Positions 15,944-26,101 of a stretch of 64,000 nt of DNA are shown piece by piece. The stretch is from an uncultured Oscillospiraceae bacterium (GTDB lineage: Bacteria; Bacillota; Clostridia; Oscillospirales; Oscillospiraceae). Both the position numbers and the translations under genes were made by a program. The notes under the pieces are model-generated. The model saw nothing but the letters and a program-made list of their open reading frames with translations. It searched no databases and was not told the origin of the DNA. The DNA lies in assembly GCA_900757655.1 (NCBI GenBank), contig CAAEOT010000039.1:1-64000 (forward strand), read 5' to 3'. The number at the start of each line of letters is the position of its first letter. Within the stretch, counting starts at the first letter, position 1.

Positions 15944-16942
15944 ATGAAAGCAATTTTGCTGGCCGGCGGTCAGGGCCGGCGGCTGCGCAGCATCACCGGA
16001 AATCTGCCGAAACCCATGGTGCCGCTCGTCGGCGTGCCAGTGCTCGACCGGCTGCTGGATTTGCTGCGGCGCAACGGTTTCACGGACGTGTGCATGACGC
16101 TGTGCTACCGGCCGGAGGTCATTCAGGAGCACTGCGGCGACGGCAGCGACTACGGCGTGCACCTGAAATACCGCATCGAGTCCGAGCCGCGCGGCACGGC
16201 CGGCGGTGTGCGCGCGTGCAGCGACTTTTACGGCGAGGACGATTTTCTCGTCATCAGCGGCGACGCCGCGTGCAGCTTTGACCTGCTGGGACTCTACCGC
16301 CGGCATCAGCAGGCGGACGCGGCTGTGACGATCGCACTCTATCCGAACGCGGAGCCGCTGCAGTATGGTCTGGTATTGCAGGACCGGCAGGGCTTCGTGC
16401 AGCACTTCATCGAGAAACCGGACTGGGAGCACGTCGTGACGGATCTCGTCAACACCGGGATCTATATTGTCTCCCCGCGGGCAATGGCCTATGTGCCGGA
16501 GGAGCAACCGTTTGATTTTGCAAAAGATCTCTTCCCGCTGCTGCTCGCGGCGCACGAGCCGATCCTCGGTGTGCCGATGGACGGCTACTGGTGCGACATC
16601 GGCACACCGCGCGCCTACTACCAGTGCAGTCTCGATGTGCTCGACGGACGGCTGAGTCCGGCACGACCGGAGGCTCCGGACGATCTGCCGCCGCAGATCA
16701 CGGACCCGAACTGCCGCACTGTCCCCTGCCGCGACCGCGCGCACCTGATGCGCACGATCTCGGAGGCGATGATGGAGGCCGGGGCGGACTTTACCGACGG
16801 CCTGCACGTGCATGACGGCAGCTGGGAGCTGGCCATCCGGCCGGACGCGAACACCTCCGCCCTGCGCATCGAGGCAAACGCGCCGGACGCTGCCGCCGAG
16901 ACAGCGCGTCTGCTCAAGCTGATGGAGCAAAGCGAAGCATAA
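15944..16942 (+). CDS. Sugar-1-phosphate nucleotidyltransferase with a degenerate phosphomannomutase-like C-terminal segment
   Basis: 332 aa from ATG 15944 (AAGGAG seven bases upstream). Residues 1-235 are a mannose-1-phosphate guanylyltransferase/RfbA-type NTP transferase: LLAGGQGRRLR near residue 5, LPKPMVPL around 21, ISGDAACSFD around 104, FIEKP around 155 and DIGTPRAYY around 218. The last ~70 residues do not resemble the usual hexapeptide tail. They look like domain IV of a phosphohexomutase: MRTISEAMMEAGADFTDGL, then WELAIRPDANTSALRIEANA, where the family has RPSGTEP-x-R. The phosphate-binding SGTEP is lost. The gene is divergent from gdpP and ends at a strong terminator. The product sugar is not determined. 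Confidence 0.75.
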   Translation: MKAILLAGGQGRRLRSITGNLPKPMVPLVGVPVLDRLLDLLRRNGFTDVCMTLCYRPEVIQEHCGDGSDYGVHLKYRIESEPRGTAGGVRACSDFYGEDDFLVISGDAACSFDLLGLYRRHQQADAAVTIALYPNAEPLQYGLVLQDRQGFVQHFIEKPDWEHVVTDLVNTGIYIVSPRAMAYVPEEQPFDFAKDLFPLLLAAHEPILGVPMDGYWCDIGTPRAYYQCSLDVLDGRLSPARPEAPDDLPPQITDPNCRTVPCRDRAHLMRTISEAMMEAGADFTDGLHVHDGSWELAIRPDANTSALRIEANAPDAAAETARLLKLMEQSEA

Positions 16943-16951
16943 AAAGCAGAA

Positions 16952-16981
16952 AAACCGCCGCATCGACCGATGCGGCGGTTT
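16952..16981. terminator. Bidirectional terminator between the nucleotidyltransferase and the V-ATPase operon
   Basis: AAACCGCCGCATCG (16952-16965), a two-base loop and CGATGCGGCGGTTT (16968-16981), with A-rich left and T-rich right flanks. It serves both converging transcripts. Confidence 0.9.
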
Positions 16982-16989
16982 ACCGTTGT

Positions 16990-17643
16990 TTACTGCTTGT
17001 AGTGGTGCGCGTCCTCGAGGACCATTTCCTTGACCTTCATCAGGCGCACCTTGGTCGAACTTTCGTTTTCATCCAGCTTCATGGAGATGTAACGAATGTT
17101 CTGCTCCAGCTCGGGAATCATAACGTATTCGAGCGCGTTGACGCGGCGGCGGGTCTTTTCGATCTCCTGCGCGAGCATCTGCGTGGTCTTTTCGACCTGC
17201 GCGAGCTCGAGCATGTCCTTGAACACCTCCGCCAGCTTCTCAAGCGCATCGTCCAGCTCGCCGGACGTCTGCGCGAAGCCGTACGGGAAGATCTCGGACG
17301 GATCGCTGTTGCGGGTCTGAAAATCGTAGACCGGCACGTTCACGCTCATGATGTTCTGATAGGTCATGCCCAGCTCGACGCTCTGCCGCGGGTAGAGCAG
17401 CGACTGCTCGAGCATTTCCGGGGACATGATCGCGGACGCGACCGACAGAGAGCCGAACGCCTCCGTGAGTCCCTGCTCGACCTTCGCACGCAGCTGCTTG
17501 TTCAGGCGCACGTTGTCGAGGAACTGACGCATCAGCTCGTCACGCTTATCCTTGAGGAGCTTATGACCCCTGCGAGCGGTCTTCAACCGGCCTTTGAGCT
17601 GATTGAGTACCATTCTGGTCGGGGTAATTGCTGTATTTGCCAT
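16990..17643 (-). CDS. ntpD: V-type ATP synthase subunit D (central rotor shaft)
   Basis: 217 aa from ATG 17643 (GAGGTG upstream; the TTG before it is not needed). The N-terminal motif TPTRMVLNQLKGRL.TA and long antiparallel coiled coils, ending RRRVNALEYVMIPELE and RLMKVKEMV, are typical of the D shaft that rotates inside A3B3. It is the last gene of the V-ATPase operon, 40 bases after ntpB. Confidence 0.95.
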   Translation of the reverse strand: MANTAITPTRMVLNQLKGRLKTARRGHKLLKDKRDELMRQFLDNVRLNKQLRAKVEQGLTEAFGSLSVASAIMSPEMLEQSLLYPRQSVELGMTYQNIMSVNVPVYDFQTRNSDPSEIFPYGFAQTSGELDDALEKLAEVFKDMLELAQVEKTTQMLAQEIEKTRRRVNALEYVMIPELEQNIRYISMKLDENESSTKVRLMKVKEMVLEDAHHYKQ

Positions 17644-17682
17644 CAAATCACCTCACTTGGTAAGTCTGCGGGACGGGTGCGC

Positions 17683-19056
17683 TCAGGTCTCGGGCATATA
17701 CTTCTCGATCAGTTCGGGCTTGATACGCTTGAGCTCGGTGCGCGGCAGCAGGCTCAGCAGCTCCCAGCCGAGGTTGAGGGTGTCCTCAATGGACCGGTTG
17801 GTGTTGTTGCCCTGGTTGACGTAGCGCTGCTCGAACGCGTCGGCAAACTTTGCAAACTGCTTGTCATCGTCGGACAGGGCCGCCTCGCCCAGGATGGTCA
17901 TGAGCTCCTTGGCGTCCTTGCCGCGGGCATAGGCCGCGAACAGCTGGTTCATCGTGCCGGCATGGTCCTCACGGGTCTTGCCCTCGCCGATGCCCTTATC
18001 TTTCAGACGCGACAGGCTGGGCAGCACGTCCACGGGCGGGATGATGCCCTTGCGGTACAGGTCACGGGAGAGGATGATCTGGCCCTCGGTAATGTAGCCG
18101 GTCAGGTCGGGGATCGGGTGGGTCTTGTCGTCCTCGGGCATGGTCAGGATCGGGATCATGGTGATCGAACCGGACTTGCCGATGCGGCGGCCGGCGCGCT
18201 CGTAGAGCGTGGCCAGGTCGGTGTACAGGTAGCCGGGGTAGCCGCGGCGGCCCGGAACTTCCTTCTTTGCCGCAGAGACCTCACGCAGAGCCTCAGCGTA
18301 GTTGGTGATATCGGTCAGGATGACCAGCACCTGCATGTCCTTCTCGAAGGCCAGGTACTCGGCCGCGGTCAGCGCCATACGCGGCGTGGCGATACGCTCG
18401 ACGGCGGGGTCGTTGGCAAGGTTCGAAAACACGACCGTGCGGTCGATAGCGCCTGTGCGGCGGAACTCCTGAATGAAGTACTCGGACTCCTCGAACGTGA
18501 TGCCGATGGCGGCAAAGACAACGGCGAAGTTCTCGTTGTCGCCCAGCACCTTCGCCTGACGCGCAATCTGCGCGGCCAGTGCGGCGTGCGGCAGGCCGGA
18601 CGCCGAGAAGATCGGCAGCTTCTGGCCGCGGACAAGGGTGTTCAGGCCGTCGATGGTGGAAACACCGGTCTGGATAAACTCTGCCGGGTAGGCGCGGGCT
18701 GCCGGGTTCATCGGCAGGCCGTTGATGTCGCGGTGCTCTTCGGCGAGGATCGCCGGGCCGCCGTCGATGGGCTCGCCCATGCCGTTAAAGACGCGGCCGA
18801 GCATGTCCTCGCTCACACCCAGCTGCAGCGGGTGGCCGAGGAAGCGGACCTTCGACTGCGCAAGGTTGATGCCCTGGGCGCTCTCAAAGAGCTGCACGAC
18901 CGCAGAATCATCCTCAACCTCGAGAACCTTGCAGCGGCGGACTTCACCGTTCGGGAGCTCGATCTCGGCCAGCTCGTCGTAGGTCACGCCTTCGACGTTC
19001 TTGACGATCATCAGAGGGCTGGCGATCTCCTGGATTGTTTTATACTCTTTAATCAC
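17683..19056 (-). CDS. ntpB: V-type ATP synthase subunit B
   Basis: 457 aa non-catalytic subunit of the A3B3 head. It begins [18 protein letters not shown] and has the family segments [17 protein letters not shown] and [21 protein letters not shown], where a Walker A lysine is absent as expected for B. Its start overlaps the stop of ntpA by four bases (19053-19056), which couples the expression of the two head subunits. Confidence 0.96.
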   Translation of the reverse strand: MIKEYKTIQEIASPLMIVKNVEGVTYDELAEIELPNGEVRRCKVLEVEDDSAVVQLFESAQGINLAQSKVRFLGHPLQLGVSEDMLGRVFNGMGEPIDGGPAILAEEHRDINGLPMNPAARAYPAEFIQTGVSTIDGLNTLVRGQKLPIFSASGLPHAALAAQIARQAKVLGDNENFAVVFAAIGITFEESEYFIQEFRRTGAIDRTVVFSNLANDPAVERIATPRMALTAAEYLAFEKDMQVLVILTDITNYAEALREVSAAKKEVPGRRGYPGYLYTDLATLYERAGRRIGKSGSITMIPILTMPEDDKTHPIPDLTGYITEGQIILSRDLYRKGIIPPVDVLPSLSRLKDKGIGEGKTREDHAGTMNQLFAAYARGKDAKELMTILGEAALSDDDKQFAKFADAFEQRYVNQGNNTNRSIEDTLNLGWELLSLLPRTELKRIKPELIEKYMPET

Positions 19057-20831
19057 TGCTCCTCACCTCCGGCGATAATCTCTTTGATCTGCGCGGTCAT
19101 ATCCGCGGCGATCTTGGCATAGACCTGCTCGTACTCGTCGCTCGGCACGCTCTTGGCGCGGCCGATGTCGACGCGGGCGGGGATGGCAAAGAGCTTCTGC
19201 ATCGGTGCGTTCTTCTCGAGCGCGTCGCGGCACTCGGCGTCATAGTGCAGGATGAGGCCGAGCAGCAGGAACTGACGGCGGTACTCGGAGTAGCTGTCAA
19301 TATCGACGAAGGCGTTCTGCTGCAGAAAGTCCTCGCGGATCATCTTCGCAGTCTCCATCGTCAGGCGGTCGGCCGGGGACAGCGCGTCCTGACCGACAAG
19401 GCGGACGATCTCCTGCAGCTCGGATTCCTGCTGCAGAATGCTCATGGCCTTGTCGCGGTTGGCCATATATTCCTCGCCGAACGTGGCCTCATACCACGGC
19501 TTGAGCGAGTCAACATACAGCGAATAAGACGTCAGCCAGTTGATGGCCGGGAAGTGACGGGCGTAGGCCAGGCTCGAGTCAAGTGCCCAGAACACCTTGA
19601 CGATACGCATGGTGGCCTGAGAGACCGGCTCGGAAATGTCGCCGCCCGGAGGCGAGACAGCGCCAATGGCGGTGACGGAGCCGCGGCGGTCGCCCTCGCT
19701 GCCGATGCAGCGGATGCAGCCGGCACGTTCGTAGAACTGCGCGATGCGGGACGCGAGGTAGGCCGGGTAGCCTTCTTCGCCAGGCATCTCTTCCAGACGG
19801 CCGGACATCTCACGCAGGGCCTCTGCCCAGCGGGAGGTGGAGTCAGCCAGAACGGCGACGTCATAGCCCATGTCGCGGAAGTACTCGGCGATGGTGATGC
19901 CGGTGTAAATGGACGCCTCACGCGCTGCCACAGGCATATCAGAGGTGTTGGCGATGAGCACGGTGCGCTTCATCAGCGGCTCGCCGTTGCGCGGGTCGGT
20001 CAGTTCCGGGAACTCCATGAGAACGTCGGTCATCTCATTGCCGCGTTCGCCGCAGCCGATGTAGACGACGACGTCCACGTCCGACCACTTGGCGAGCTGG
20101 TGCTGCACGACGGTCTTGCCGCTGCCGAACGGGCCGGGCACGGCGGCCGTGCCGCCCTTGGCAATCGGGAAGAGCGTGTCAATGATACGCTGGCCGCTGT
20201 TCATGGGCTTGTTCGGAGCAAACTTCTGCGCATAGGGGCGCGCGATACGCACCGGCCAGCGCTGGATCATGTTCAGCTCATGGTCGACGCCGCTGGCATC
20301 GGTGAGCACGGCGACGGTCTGGTCGACCGTGAAGTCGCCGCCGGTGATGCTCTTGATCGTGCCCTTCATCTGCGGGGGCACCATGATTTTGTGCAGGATG
20401 GCCGTCGTCTCCTGGACGGTGCCGATCACGTCGCCACCGACAACGGCGGTGCCGGGCTGCACAACGGGGTCAAAGTGCCAGACGCGCTCACGGTTGAGCG
20501 CGGGCACCTCGATGCCGCGGGTAATGTTGGAGCCGGTCAGGTCGCGGATCTCGGGCAGCGGGCGCTGGATACCGTCATAGATATTCTCCAGCATACCGGG
20601 GCCAAGCTCCACGGACAGCGGCATACCGGTGGTCTCGACTTTCGCGCCGGGGCCAAGGCCCGAGGTCTCCTCGTAGACCTGGATGGACGCGCTGTCGCCG
20701 GTCATATTCAGGATCTCGCCGATCAGGCGCTGCTCACCGACACGCACAACGTCGGAAACGTTGGCATCGGCAAGGCCGTTCGCCACGACCAGCGGACCAG
20801 AAACTTTTGTAATGGTTCCGCTCAATTTCAT
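19053..20831 (-). CDS. ntpA: V-type ATP synthase catalytic subunit A
   Basis: 592 aa, full length. It has the catalytic P-loop GPFGSGKTV (~residue 230), the long non-homologous insertion typical of V/A-type A subunits before it, [17 protein letters not shown], and [27 protein letters not shown] in the core (quoted in pieces). It hydrolyses or makes ATP at the A/B interface. It follows the F-subunit gene by 11 bases. Confidence 0.97.
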   Translation of the reverse strand: MKLSGTITKVSGPLVVANGLADANVSDVVRVGEQRLIGEILNMTGDSASIQVYEETSGLGPGAKVETTGMPLSVELGPGMLENIYDGIQRPLPEIRDLTGSNITRGIEVPALNRERVWHFDPVVQPGTAVVGGDVIGTVQETTAILHKIMVPPQMKGTIKSITGGDFTVDQTVAVLTDASGVDHELNMIQRWPVRIARPYAQKFAPNKPMNSGQRIIDTLFPIAKGGTAAVPGPFGSGKTVVQHQLAKWSDVDVVVYIGCGERGNEMTDVLMEFPELTDPRNGEPLMKRTVLIANTSDMPVAAREASIYTGITIAEYFRDMGYDVAVLADSTSRWAEALREMSGRLEEMPGEEGYPAYLASRIAQFYERAGCIRCIGSEGDRRGSVTAIGAVSPPGGDISEPVSQATMRIVKVFWALDSSLAYARHFPAINWLTSYSLYVDSLKPWYEATFGEEYMANRDKAMSILQQESELQEIVRLVGQDALSPADRLTMETAKMIREDFLQQNAFVDIDSYSEYRRQFLLLGLILHYDAECRDALEKNAPMQKLFAIPARVDIGRAKSVPSDEYEQVYAKIAADMTAQIKEIIAGGEEQ

Positions 20832-20842
20832 TCTTCCTTTCC

Positions 20843-21157
20843 TTAAAGGATATCGGAGCCAACCGCTCGCTCGACGGCCGCCTTGAGCGCGGTCTGGCCG
20901 AGGCCGAGGGGGCCTTCCCTGCCGGGGATCAGGATGATGGCCGGCAGGGGAACATCTTTGAATTTGTCGATCTCATGCTGAAGCTCCTGCGCCAGATTCT
21001 CTTCGACATAGATGATGGCGTAGTCCTCAGAGTCTTTCGTCAGGCGGCGCAGTGTCTCGCGCGCCTCCTCGGCATTGGCGACCGGGCAGGCCTCGAGGCC
21101 GAGCGCCTTGAAGCCCATGACGGTCTCCGCACCGCCGACAACTGCAATTTTAAGCAT
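20843..21157 (-). CDS. V-type ATP synthase subunit F (central stalk)
   Basis: 104 aa from ATG 21157, which overlaps the stop of the C-subunit gene. The Rossmann-like fold signature is visible: MLKIAVVGGAETVMGFKALGL at the N-terminus and LPAIILIPGREGPLG near the end. It caps the D shaft and contacts C. In E. hirae nomenclature this subunit is NtpG. Confidence 0.92.
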   Translation of the reverse strand: MLKIAVVGGAETVMGFKALGLEACPVANAEEARETLRRLTKDSEDYAIIYVEENLAQELQHEIDKFKDVPLPAIILIPGREGPLGLGQTALKAAVERAVGSDIL

Positions 21158-22151
21158 AAGTCTCACGCAGCCTTTCCCGGATGACCGCGGGCTGAAGCCC
21201 GGCGAGTCTGCCCGTCAGGATCATTCTTGCAGCCGTGGTCTCGTTTTCCATGGCAGCGAGATAAGCGGTCACATGCGCCGCGCCAAAGCTGCGCAGCTTC
21301 GCCGCGCGGATGTAGTCCATGAGTGCGTTGTCGCACAGCAGCTCAAATGCCGTCAGTGCGCCGCCGCCCATAGCCGCCGCGCCGGCAGCCGCCGCATTGC
21401 CCAGCCACGTGTTGCCGTAGAGCGCCGTGAGTGCCTCGGCCGAGTCGAACGCCGCGAGCACGCGATCCGTGCCGATCGTGCCGCCCGGGATAAGCGCGGT
21501 CTTGAGAAAGTCCGCATCCTTGGCCATGCGGCGTGTGCGCACGGCAGCGCGCAGGTTCGTGCTGTCGATCTGCAGCTGCACATAGCCCTTGGCAAAGCCG
21601 CCGTCACTCAGGCCGTCGGCAAGATCGAGCATCTGTGCGAAATACGCGCGGTCGAGCTCAAAATCCGCCGCCTGCGGATTGGTCGTGTGCGCCAAGATCG
21701 CGGCGGCGCTGGCCATCGCCTGCGCCAGAACGGGCGGGACATCACGGTAGTCCTCCTCGTAAAACGCCGCGTGCAGTTTCTGCGGCGGCACCGTGCCGCG
21801 CTGCGACAAGATCGCATCGCACTCCACACCCATTGCCTGCGCTTTGATGAGCGCCTTGGCATTGTGGTAGTCATACTTGAGGCGGAACAGCTGCACGAGC
21901 TGCGCCTCCGGGACCATGCCCTCGACCTCATCGAACAGCGCCCGGATGTGCGCCTCGAGCGCAGCGCCGGCCTCCTTCGCGGACAGGCCGCTCAGGTCGC
22001 CGTAGCCGCACTCTTCCAAGATCTTCGCCGCTTCGTCGTTGGTGGGCGCATCAATCATGCGCTCCATACGCTCAGCGGAAAGCATTTTGGTCTCGCGGGC
22101 TGCCAGCATTGCCGTAATCGCAAGGTAATTCGTATCTTTTACTTTAGACAA
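21150..22151 (-). CDS. ntpC: V-type ATP synthase subunit C (rotor socket)
   Basis: 333 aa. The start is TTG at 22151, with GGGAGG eight bases upstream and no alternative ATG nearby. The N-terminus (YLAITAMLAARETKML) and the three-fold helical repeats, each with long Ala/Leu helices, fit subunit C/AC39, which couples the central shaft to the K ring. A TTG start and two hairpins in the 78-base gap before it may lower its translation compared with ntpE. Confidence 0.93.
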   Translation of the reverse strand: MSKVKDTNYLAITAMLAARETKMLSAERMERMIDAPTNDEAAKILEECGYGDLSGLSAKEAGAALEAHIRALFDEVEGMVPEAQLVQLFRLKYDYHNAKALIKAQAMGVECDAILSQRGTVPPQKLHAAFYEEDYRDVPPVLAQAMASAAAILAHTTNPQAADFELDRAYFAQMLDLADGLSDGGFAKGYVQLQIDSTNLRAAVRTRRMAKDADFLKTALIPGGTIGTDRVLAAFDSAEALTALYGNTWLGNAAAAGAAAMGGGALTAFELLCDNALMDYIRAAKLRSFGAAHVTAYLAAMENETTAARMILTGRLAGLQPAVIRERLRETYA

Positions 22152-22166
22152 TTCGGTTCCTCCCTC

Positions 22167-22222
22167 ATGCGGCGCAGCACTCTGCGCCCCATATAGGATA
22201 ATTCGTTCCCCCGCGCGGGGCG
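22167..22222 (-). repeat. Two hairpins in the ntpE-ntpC gap
   Basis: GGCGCAG-CACT-CTGCGCC at 22171-22188 and the self-complementary CCCCGCGCGGGG at 22209-22220. Neither has a T-run. They are placed between the stop of ntpE and the TTG of ntpC, so they could act as mRNA processing or stability elements that set subunit ratios. Confidence 0.5.
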
Positions 22223-22229
22223 GGGCAGG

Positions 22230-22832
22230 TCACGCGCCGAACAAGACCTCGGCAACCTGAGCAGCCAGATCACTGCGGCAGAGCTCTGCGATTGTCTCCA
22301 CGGCGCAGTTGACCTCAATATCTCCCTGCTGGAGCACAAAACCGGCACGCAGGTCGCGCGTGGCCCGGCTCATGGTGAGCCGGCCGGGCTTGCCCTGCTG
22401 CGAGAGCAGCGCATTGGCCGCATCCACGACCGCCTGACCGCACGCGGCCTGATCCTTGGCGTTGAACACCAGAGTCTCGGTGCCGGTCGTCGCGGCCTGT
22501 GCTGCGAGCTTGGCCAGATACGCCACGTAGTCCGCCTGCGGCATGGCGCAGATCTTGTCGAGCGCGGCGGCAAACGCCGCATCGACCATCTCCTGCTTGA
22601 GCGCAAGGACGCTCTTTCTGGCTTCCATTTCCGCCAGACGGCCTATGCGCTGCACGCGGTCCTCGCACGCTTTCACACCGTCACGGACGCGGGCCCAGTA
22701 CTGGTCCTGCGCCTGTTTGTCATAATCGGCGCGGATCTCGGCGCACTTGGCCTCGGCTTCGGCCGCGATGGCCTTTGCCTGCTCCTGCGCGTCCGCCTCG
22801 ATGCGGCCGGTGATTTTTTCAATACCATTCAT
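22230..22832 (-). CDS. ntpE: V-type ATP synthase subunit E (peripheral stalk)
   Basis: 200 aa. The N-terminal half is an Ala/Glu/Gln-rich coiled coil (MNGIEKITGRIEADAQEQAKAI..., quoted in part); the globular C-terminal half ends with RAGFVLQQGDIEVNCAVE and AAQVAEVLFG, the usual E-subunit tail. It pairs with the small G/H-type subunit encoded at the start of the operon to make the stator stalks. Confidence 0.93.
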   Translation of the reverse strand: MNGIEKITGRIEADAQEQAKAIAAEAEAKCAEIRADYDKQAQDQYWARVRDGVKACEDRVQRIGRLAEMEARKSVLALKQEMVDAAFAAALDKICAMPQADYVAYLAKLAAQAATTGTETLVFNAKDQAACGQAVVDAANALLSQQGKPGRLTMSRATRDLRAGFVLQQGDIEVNCAVETIAELCRSDLAAQVAEVLFGA

Positions 22833-22868
22833 AGATCTTTGTTCCCTTCTGTCGGAAGAGGATGGGGA

Positions 22869-23390
<522 letters not shown>

Positions 23391-25373
23391 TTAGAAATTA
23401 TGATTTTCCACGTCGACATAGCGCGTGTTGATCTCGAGCGGGCGGAACGGTTTGCCGCCGTCGACATAGAACTTGCCGAAGAACTCCAGGCACTGCAGAC
23501 GCAGGTCATGCACGAAGCAGCCGAGCAGGTTCAGGCCGAAGTTGAGCAGATGGCCCAACAGGAAGATGATGATAAAGATCAGCATCGACACGACCGTCAC
23601 GCCGCCGCTCGACGGCATCGCAGCGAGGGTGTTGAACACCTGCGCGATGACGCTGCCGGCCAGCATCAGAGCCATGAGTCGGGAATACGAGAGAATGTCG
23701 CCGAACCAGCCGGTCAGCCCGTTGTAGAGCGCGCCGAACACAGCCGTGACCTTGCCGAAGCCCTTGGCCTCACGGCCGGAGCCGTAGATCAGCATCAGAC
23801 CGCCGATGCACAGCACGACCGGGACACCGGCGATGTTGCCGATCTTGAGCACATACAGCGCAAGTCCCGCAAACAGGACCAGCCATGTGCCCTCGTTGAA
23901 GATCGCGTCGCCGACCTTGCCCTGACGGCACTCCATGACCATGTTCACGATCATGCCGGTCACGAGCTGGATAAAGCCGAGCACCATAGCGCCGATGAGG
24001 ATCGTCGTCGTATCGGTCAGCGGGTCGAGCAGCGGGCTTGTCAGGATGCCGAGCTTGACGTCGTGGCCGAACATGTTCACGATCGTCGGCACGGCGTTGC
24101 CGAAGAAGCCGCCCGTCACGATGCCGAGCAGGAACGTCGACACGCCGCAGGCAAGCAGCAGCTCGCAGAAATACTTGCTGCCGCGTTTCGGTTTCATCTT
24201 GCCGAGCGCGACGAGCGCCGCGATCATCATCACAAGGCCGTAGCCCATGTCCGCCATCATGATGCCGTAGAACAAAATGAAAAACGGCGCCATGAGCGGG
24301 TTCGGATCGACCGTGCCGTAAGCCGGCAGGCTGTACATATTCGTGACCATGTTCAGCGGTTCGGTAAATTTGTTGTTTTTGAGTTTGACCGGCACCTCGG
24401 GGTACTCGTCCTCCGTGGGATCGGCCAGATCCCAGGCGCAATCATACTTTGCGAGCACAGCGGTGAGTTTATCCTCCTCCGGTGCCGTGAGCCAGCCGCG
24501 CATGCACACGACGCTCTCGGTGCCGACGAGGCGCTCTTCCGCCTCCGCGCGGCCGAGCTTCACGCTCGCGCGGTCGATGCAGAGCTTGAACGCATCCCGA
24601 TGCGGGGCAAAGGCGGCGATATCCGTCTCCGCCTGCTCGCGCTTGCGGATGATGTCCGCGATCTGCTGCTGCGCATCCTCGATGTTCTGCTTTGCCGTGC
24701 CCGGCGTGCCGCTGAGGTTTGCCAGCGTGAAGCCGGACGCGCGCAGCGCCGTGATGGCTTCCGTCAGCTCCTCTTTCAGGCAAATGAGCAGCACATAGTG
24801 CTGTTCCTTATCCGAAGAGATCTCATACAACTGCGACTCCGGCGCAGCGTCCGCCAGCGCTTTGGCGGCCTCGGCAAGATCCACCGCTGCGGGCAGCATG
24901 CCGAGAGAAATGCGGGTCCTTACGGTCTCGCCCAAATCCAGCGGCAGATCCAGCGTCTGCCACGGGCGCAGGGCCTCGATATTGCCGCGGAGCTTGGCCT
25001 CCTCGCCGTTGTAGCGGCGCACGGCCGCTTCCAGATCCTCGAGCTGTGCAACTGCATCGAGCTCCTGGCGGTATGCACCGTCATCCAGAAAATCAGCCTC
25101 CGTGACCTCCGGCCGGGAGCTGAGCAGCTTGGACTTGACCGGCGCATACTTGTCGAGCAGCTTGAGTGCGGCGGTCAGGCGCGTGAGTTCACTGCGCACC
25201 TCCGTCACATTGCCGCTCTCCTGACGCAGGACTGCGGCAGCCTCCGTATCCGCAAGCAGCGCGTCCGGTTCCGAGATCTGCACGCAGCCAAGCAGCATCA
25301 GATCCCGGAGCAGCTCATCTTTCTGCCGGCGAACGACCATGAGCCGCAGCTTTTTCATGTGTACAATGGCCAT
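23391..25373 (-). CDS. ntpI: V-type ATP synthase subunit I (membrane stator, a-type)
   Basis: 660 aa. The N-terminal cytoplasmic half (MAIVHMKKLRLMVV then coiled coils) anchors the peripheral stalks. The C-terminal half has about seven or eight membrane helices, including PLMAPFFILFYGIMMADMGYG and SRLMALMLAGSVIAQVFN, the ion-channel region next to the K ring. Its ATG directly touches the stop of the small stalk gene (25373). Confidence 0.95.
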   Translation of the reverse strand: MAIVHMKKLRLMVVRRQKDELLRDLMLLGCVQISEPDALLADTEAAAVLRQESGNVTEVRSELTRLTAALKLLDKYAPVKSKLLSSRPEVTEADFLDDGAYRQELDAVAQLEDLEAAVRRYNGEEAKLRGNIEALRPWQTLDLPLDLGETVRTRISLGMLPAAVDLAEAAKALADAAPESQLYEISSDKEQHYVLLICLKEELTEAITALRASGFTLANLSGTPGTAKQNIEDAQQQIADIIRKREQAETDIAAFAPHRDAFKLCIDRASVKLGRAEAEERLVGTESVVCMRGWLTAPEEDKLTAVLAKYDCAWDLADPTEDEYPEVPVKLKNNKFTEPLNMVTNMYSLPAYGTVDPNPLMAPFFILFYGIMMADMGYGLVMMIAALVALGKMKPKRGSKYFCELLLACGVSTFLLGIVTGGFFGNAVPTIVNMFGHDVKLGILTSPLLDPLTDTTTILIGAMVLGFIQLVTGMIVNMVMECRQGKVGDAIFNEGTWLVLFAGLALYVLKIGNIAGVPVVLCIGGLMLIYGSGREAKGFGKVTAVFGALYNGLTGWFGDILSYSRLMALMLAGSVIAQVFNTLAAMPSSGGVTVVSMLIFIIIFLLGHLLNFGLNLLGCFVHDLRLQCLEFFGKFYVDGGKPFRPLEINTRYVDVENHNF

Positions 25374-25687
25374 CAGCCGTTCACAATCCTTTCCACGATG
25401 AGTGATGCAGCCCGATCCAGATTGGTCTTGGCCTTGATGCGCATGGCAGCTTCCTTGTTCTTGATCTCCGCCGCCAGCGTTTCCGCATCCGCCTTCGCCT
25501 TTTCATCCGATTTGGCCCGCAGCGTCTGCAGTTCCTGCTGCGCCTTGCCGACAGCAGCCTCTATTGCTGCCTTCCCCTCGGCCTGGGCCGCTTCCACTGC
25601 CGCCGCAGCGGCTGCCTGCGCGTCGGCTTTGATCTGCCTGGCCCGGTTTTCTGCGTCACTGATCGTTGTTATCGCCTCAAATGACAT
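25373..25687 (-). CDS. V-type ATP synthase small peripheral-stalk subunit (G/H type)
   Basis: 104 aa, almost entirely an Ala/Glu/Lys coiled coil (EAITTISDAENRARQIKAD...), ending DRAASLIVERIVNG. This is the small stalk partner of subunit E, and it is the first gene of the operon, as ntpF is in E. hirae. Annotators often miss or call it hypothetical; position and composition make the identity good. Confidence 0.85.
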   Translation of the reverse strand: MSFEAITTISDAENRARQIKADAQAAAAAAVEAAQAEGKAAIEAAVGKAQQELQTLRAKSDEKAKADAETLAAEIKNKEAAMRIKAKTNLDRAASLIVERIVNG

Positions 25688-25752
25688 CTGTACACCTCCC
25701 TACGAATCAAACTGTTATTATGCCGCGCAACGCCCGCTTTCACGAACTGTTT

Positions 25753-25765
25753 CTACATAATGTAG
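25753..25765. promoter_or_regulatory. Palindrome at the V-ATPase transcription start
   Basis: CTACAT, one base, ATGTAG. It begins two bases downstream of the -10. It is a candidate repressor site; no regulator gene is adjacent. Confidence 0.4.
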
Positions 25766-25767
25766 GT

Positions 25768-25796
25768 ATTTTACCTTATTCGCAGCCGTTAATCAA
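25768..25796 (-). promoter_or_regulatory. Promoter of the V-ATPase operon
   Basis: Minus-strand -35 TTGATT (25791-25796), 17-bp spacer, -10 TAAAAT (25768-25773). The palindrome CTACAT-A-ATGTAG at 25753-25765 covers the expected transcription start and may be an operator. Confidence 0.8.
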
Positions 25797-26015
25797 GTGA
25801 AATTGCCCAAAATTGCCTGTCAAAATTCAAACACCTATATGTTAAAAAACTATTGAACCTGCTACGTTTTTCACGTCATTGACGAAAATTTAACGTTATT
25901 ATATTTGCATGATTTCTCGCGATGGAATCGTTCGGGATTCCTGGTACGAATCCGGTATAAAAATGAACAAAATGTTGGAAAATACGCGATTTCAACATTT
26001 AAAATGTTTTTTCCC

Positions 26016-26044
26016 TTGCTATTGTGCCGGAAATAGCCTATAAT
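26016..26044 (+). promoter_or_regulatory. Promoter of the acyltransferase-like gene
   Basis: TTGCTA (26016-26021), 17 bp, TATAAT (26039-26044), followed by a 57-base leader with GGAGG. Just upstream is an inverted pair AAATGTTG/CAACATTT (~25971-26001). The rest of the 25.7-26.1 kb gap is AT-rich with no gene. Confidence 0.85.
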
Positions 26045-26101
26045 GTTTCTGCTAAAGTTAAAAAGTTTGAACTATATTCGCATATTCGGAGGTACTTTCA
26101 C

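Noticed and set aside
23400..25760. Long plus-strand open frame opposite the V-ATPase I subunit
   Set aside because: Antisense shadow of ntpI and the small stalk gene; no start signal, His/Arg/Gln-rich low-complexity product.
26024..26101. Upstream start for the E2-like gene
   Set aside because: The TATAAT at 26039-26044 lies within it; GGAGG precedes the ATG at 26102.
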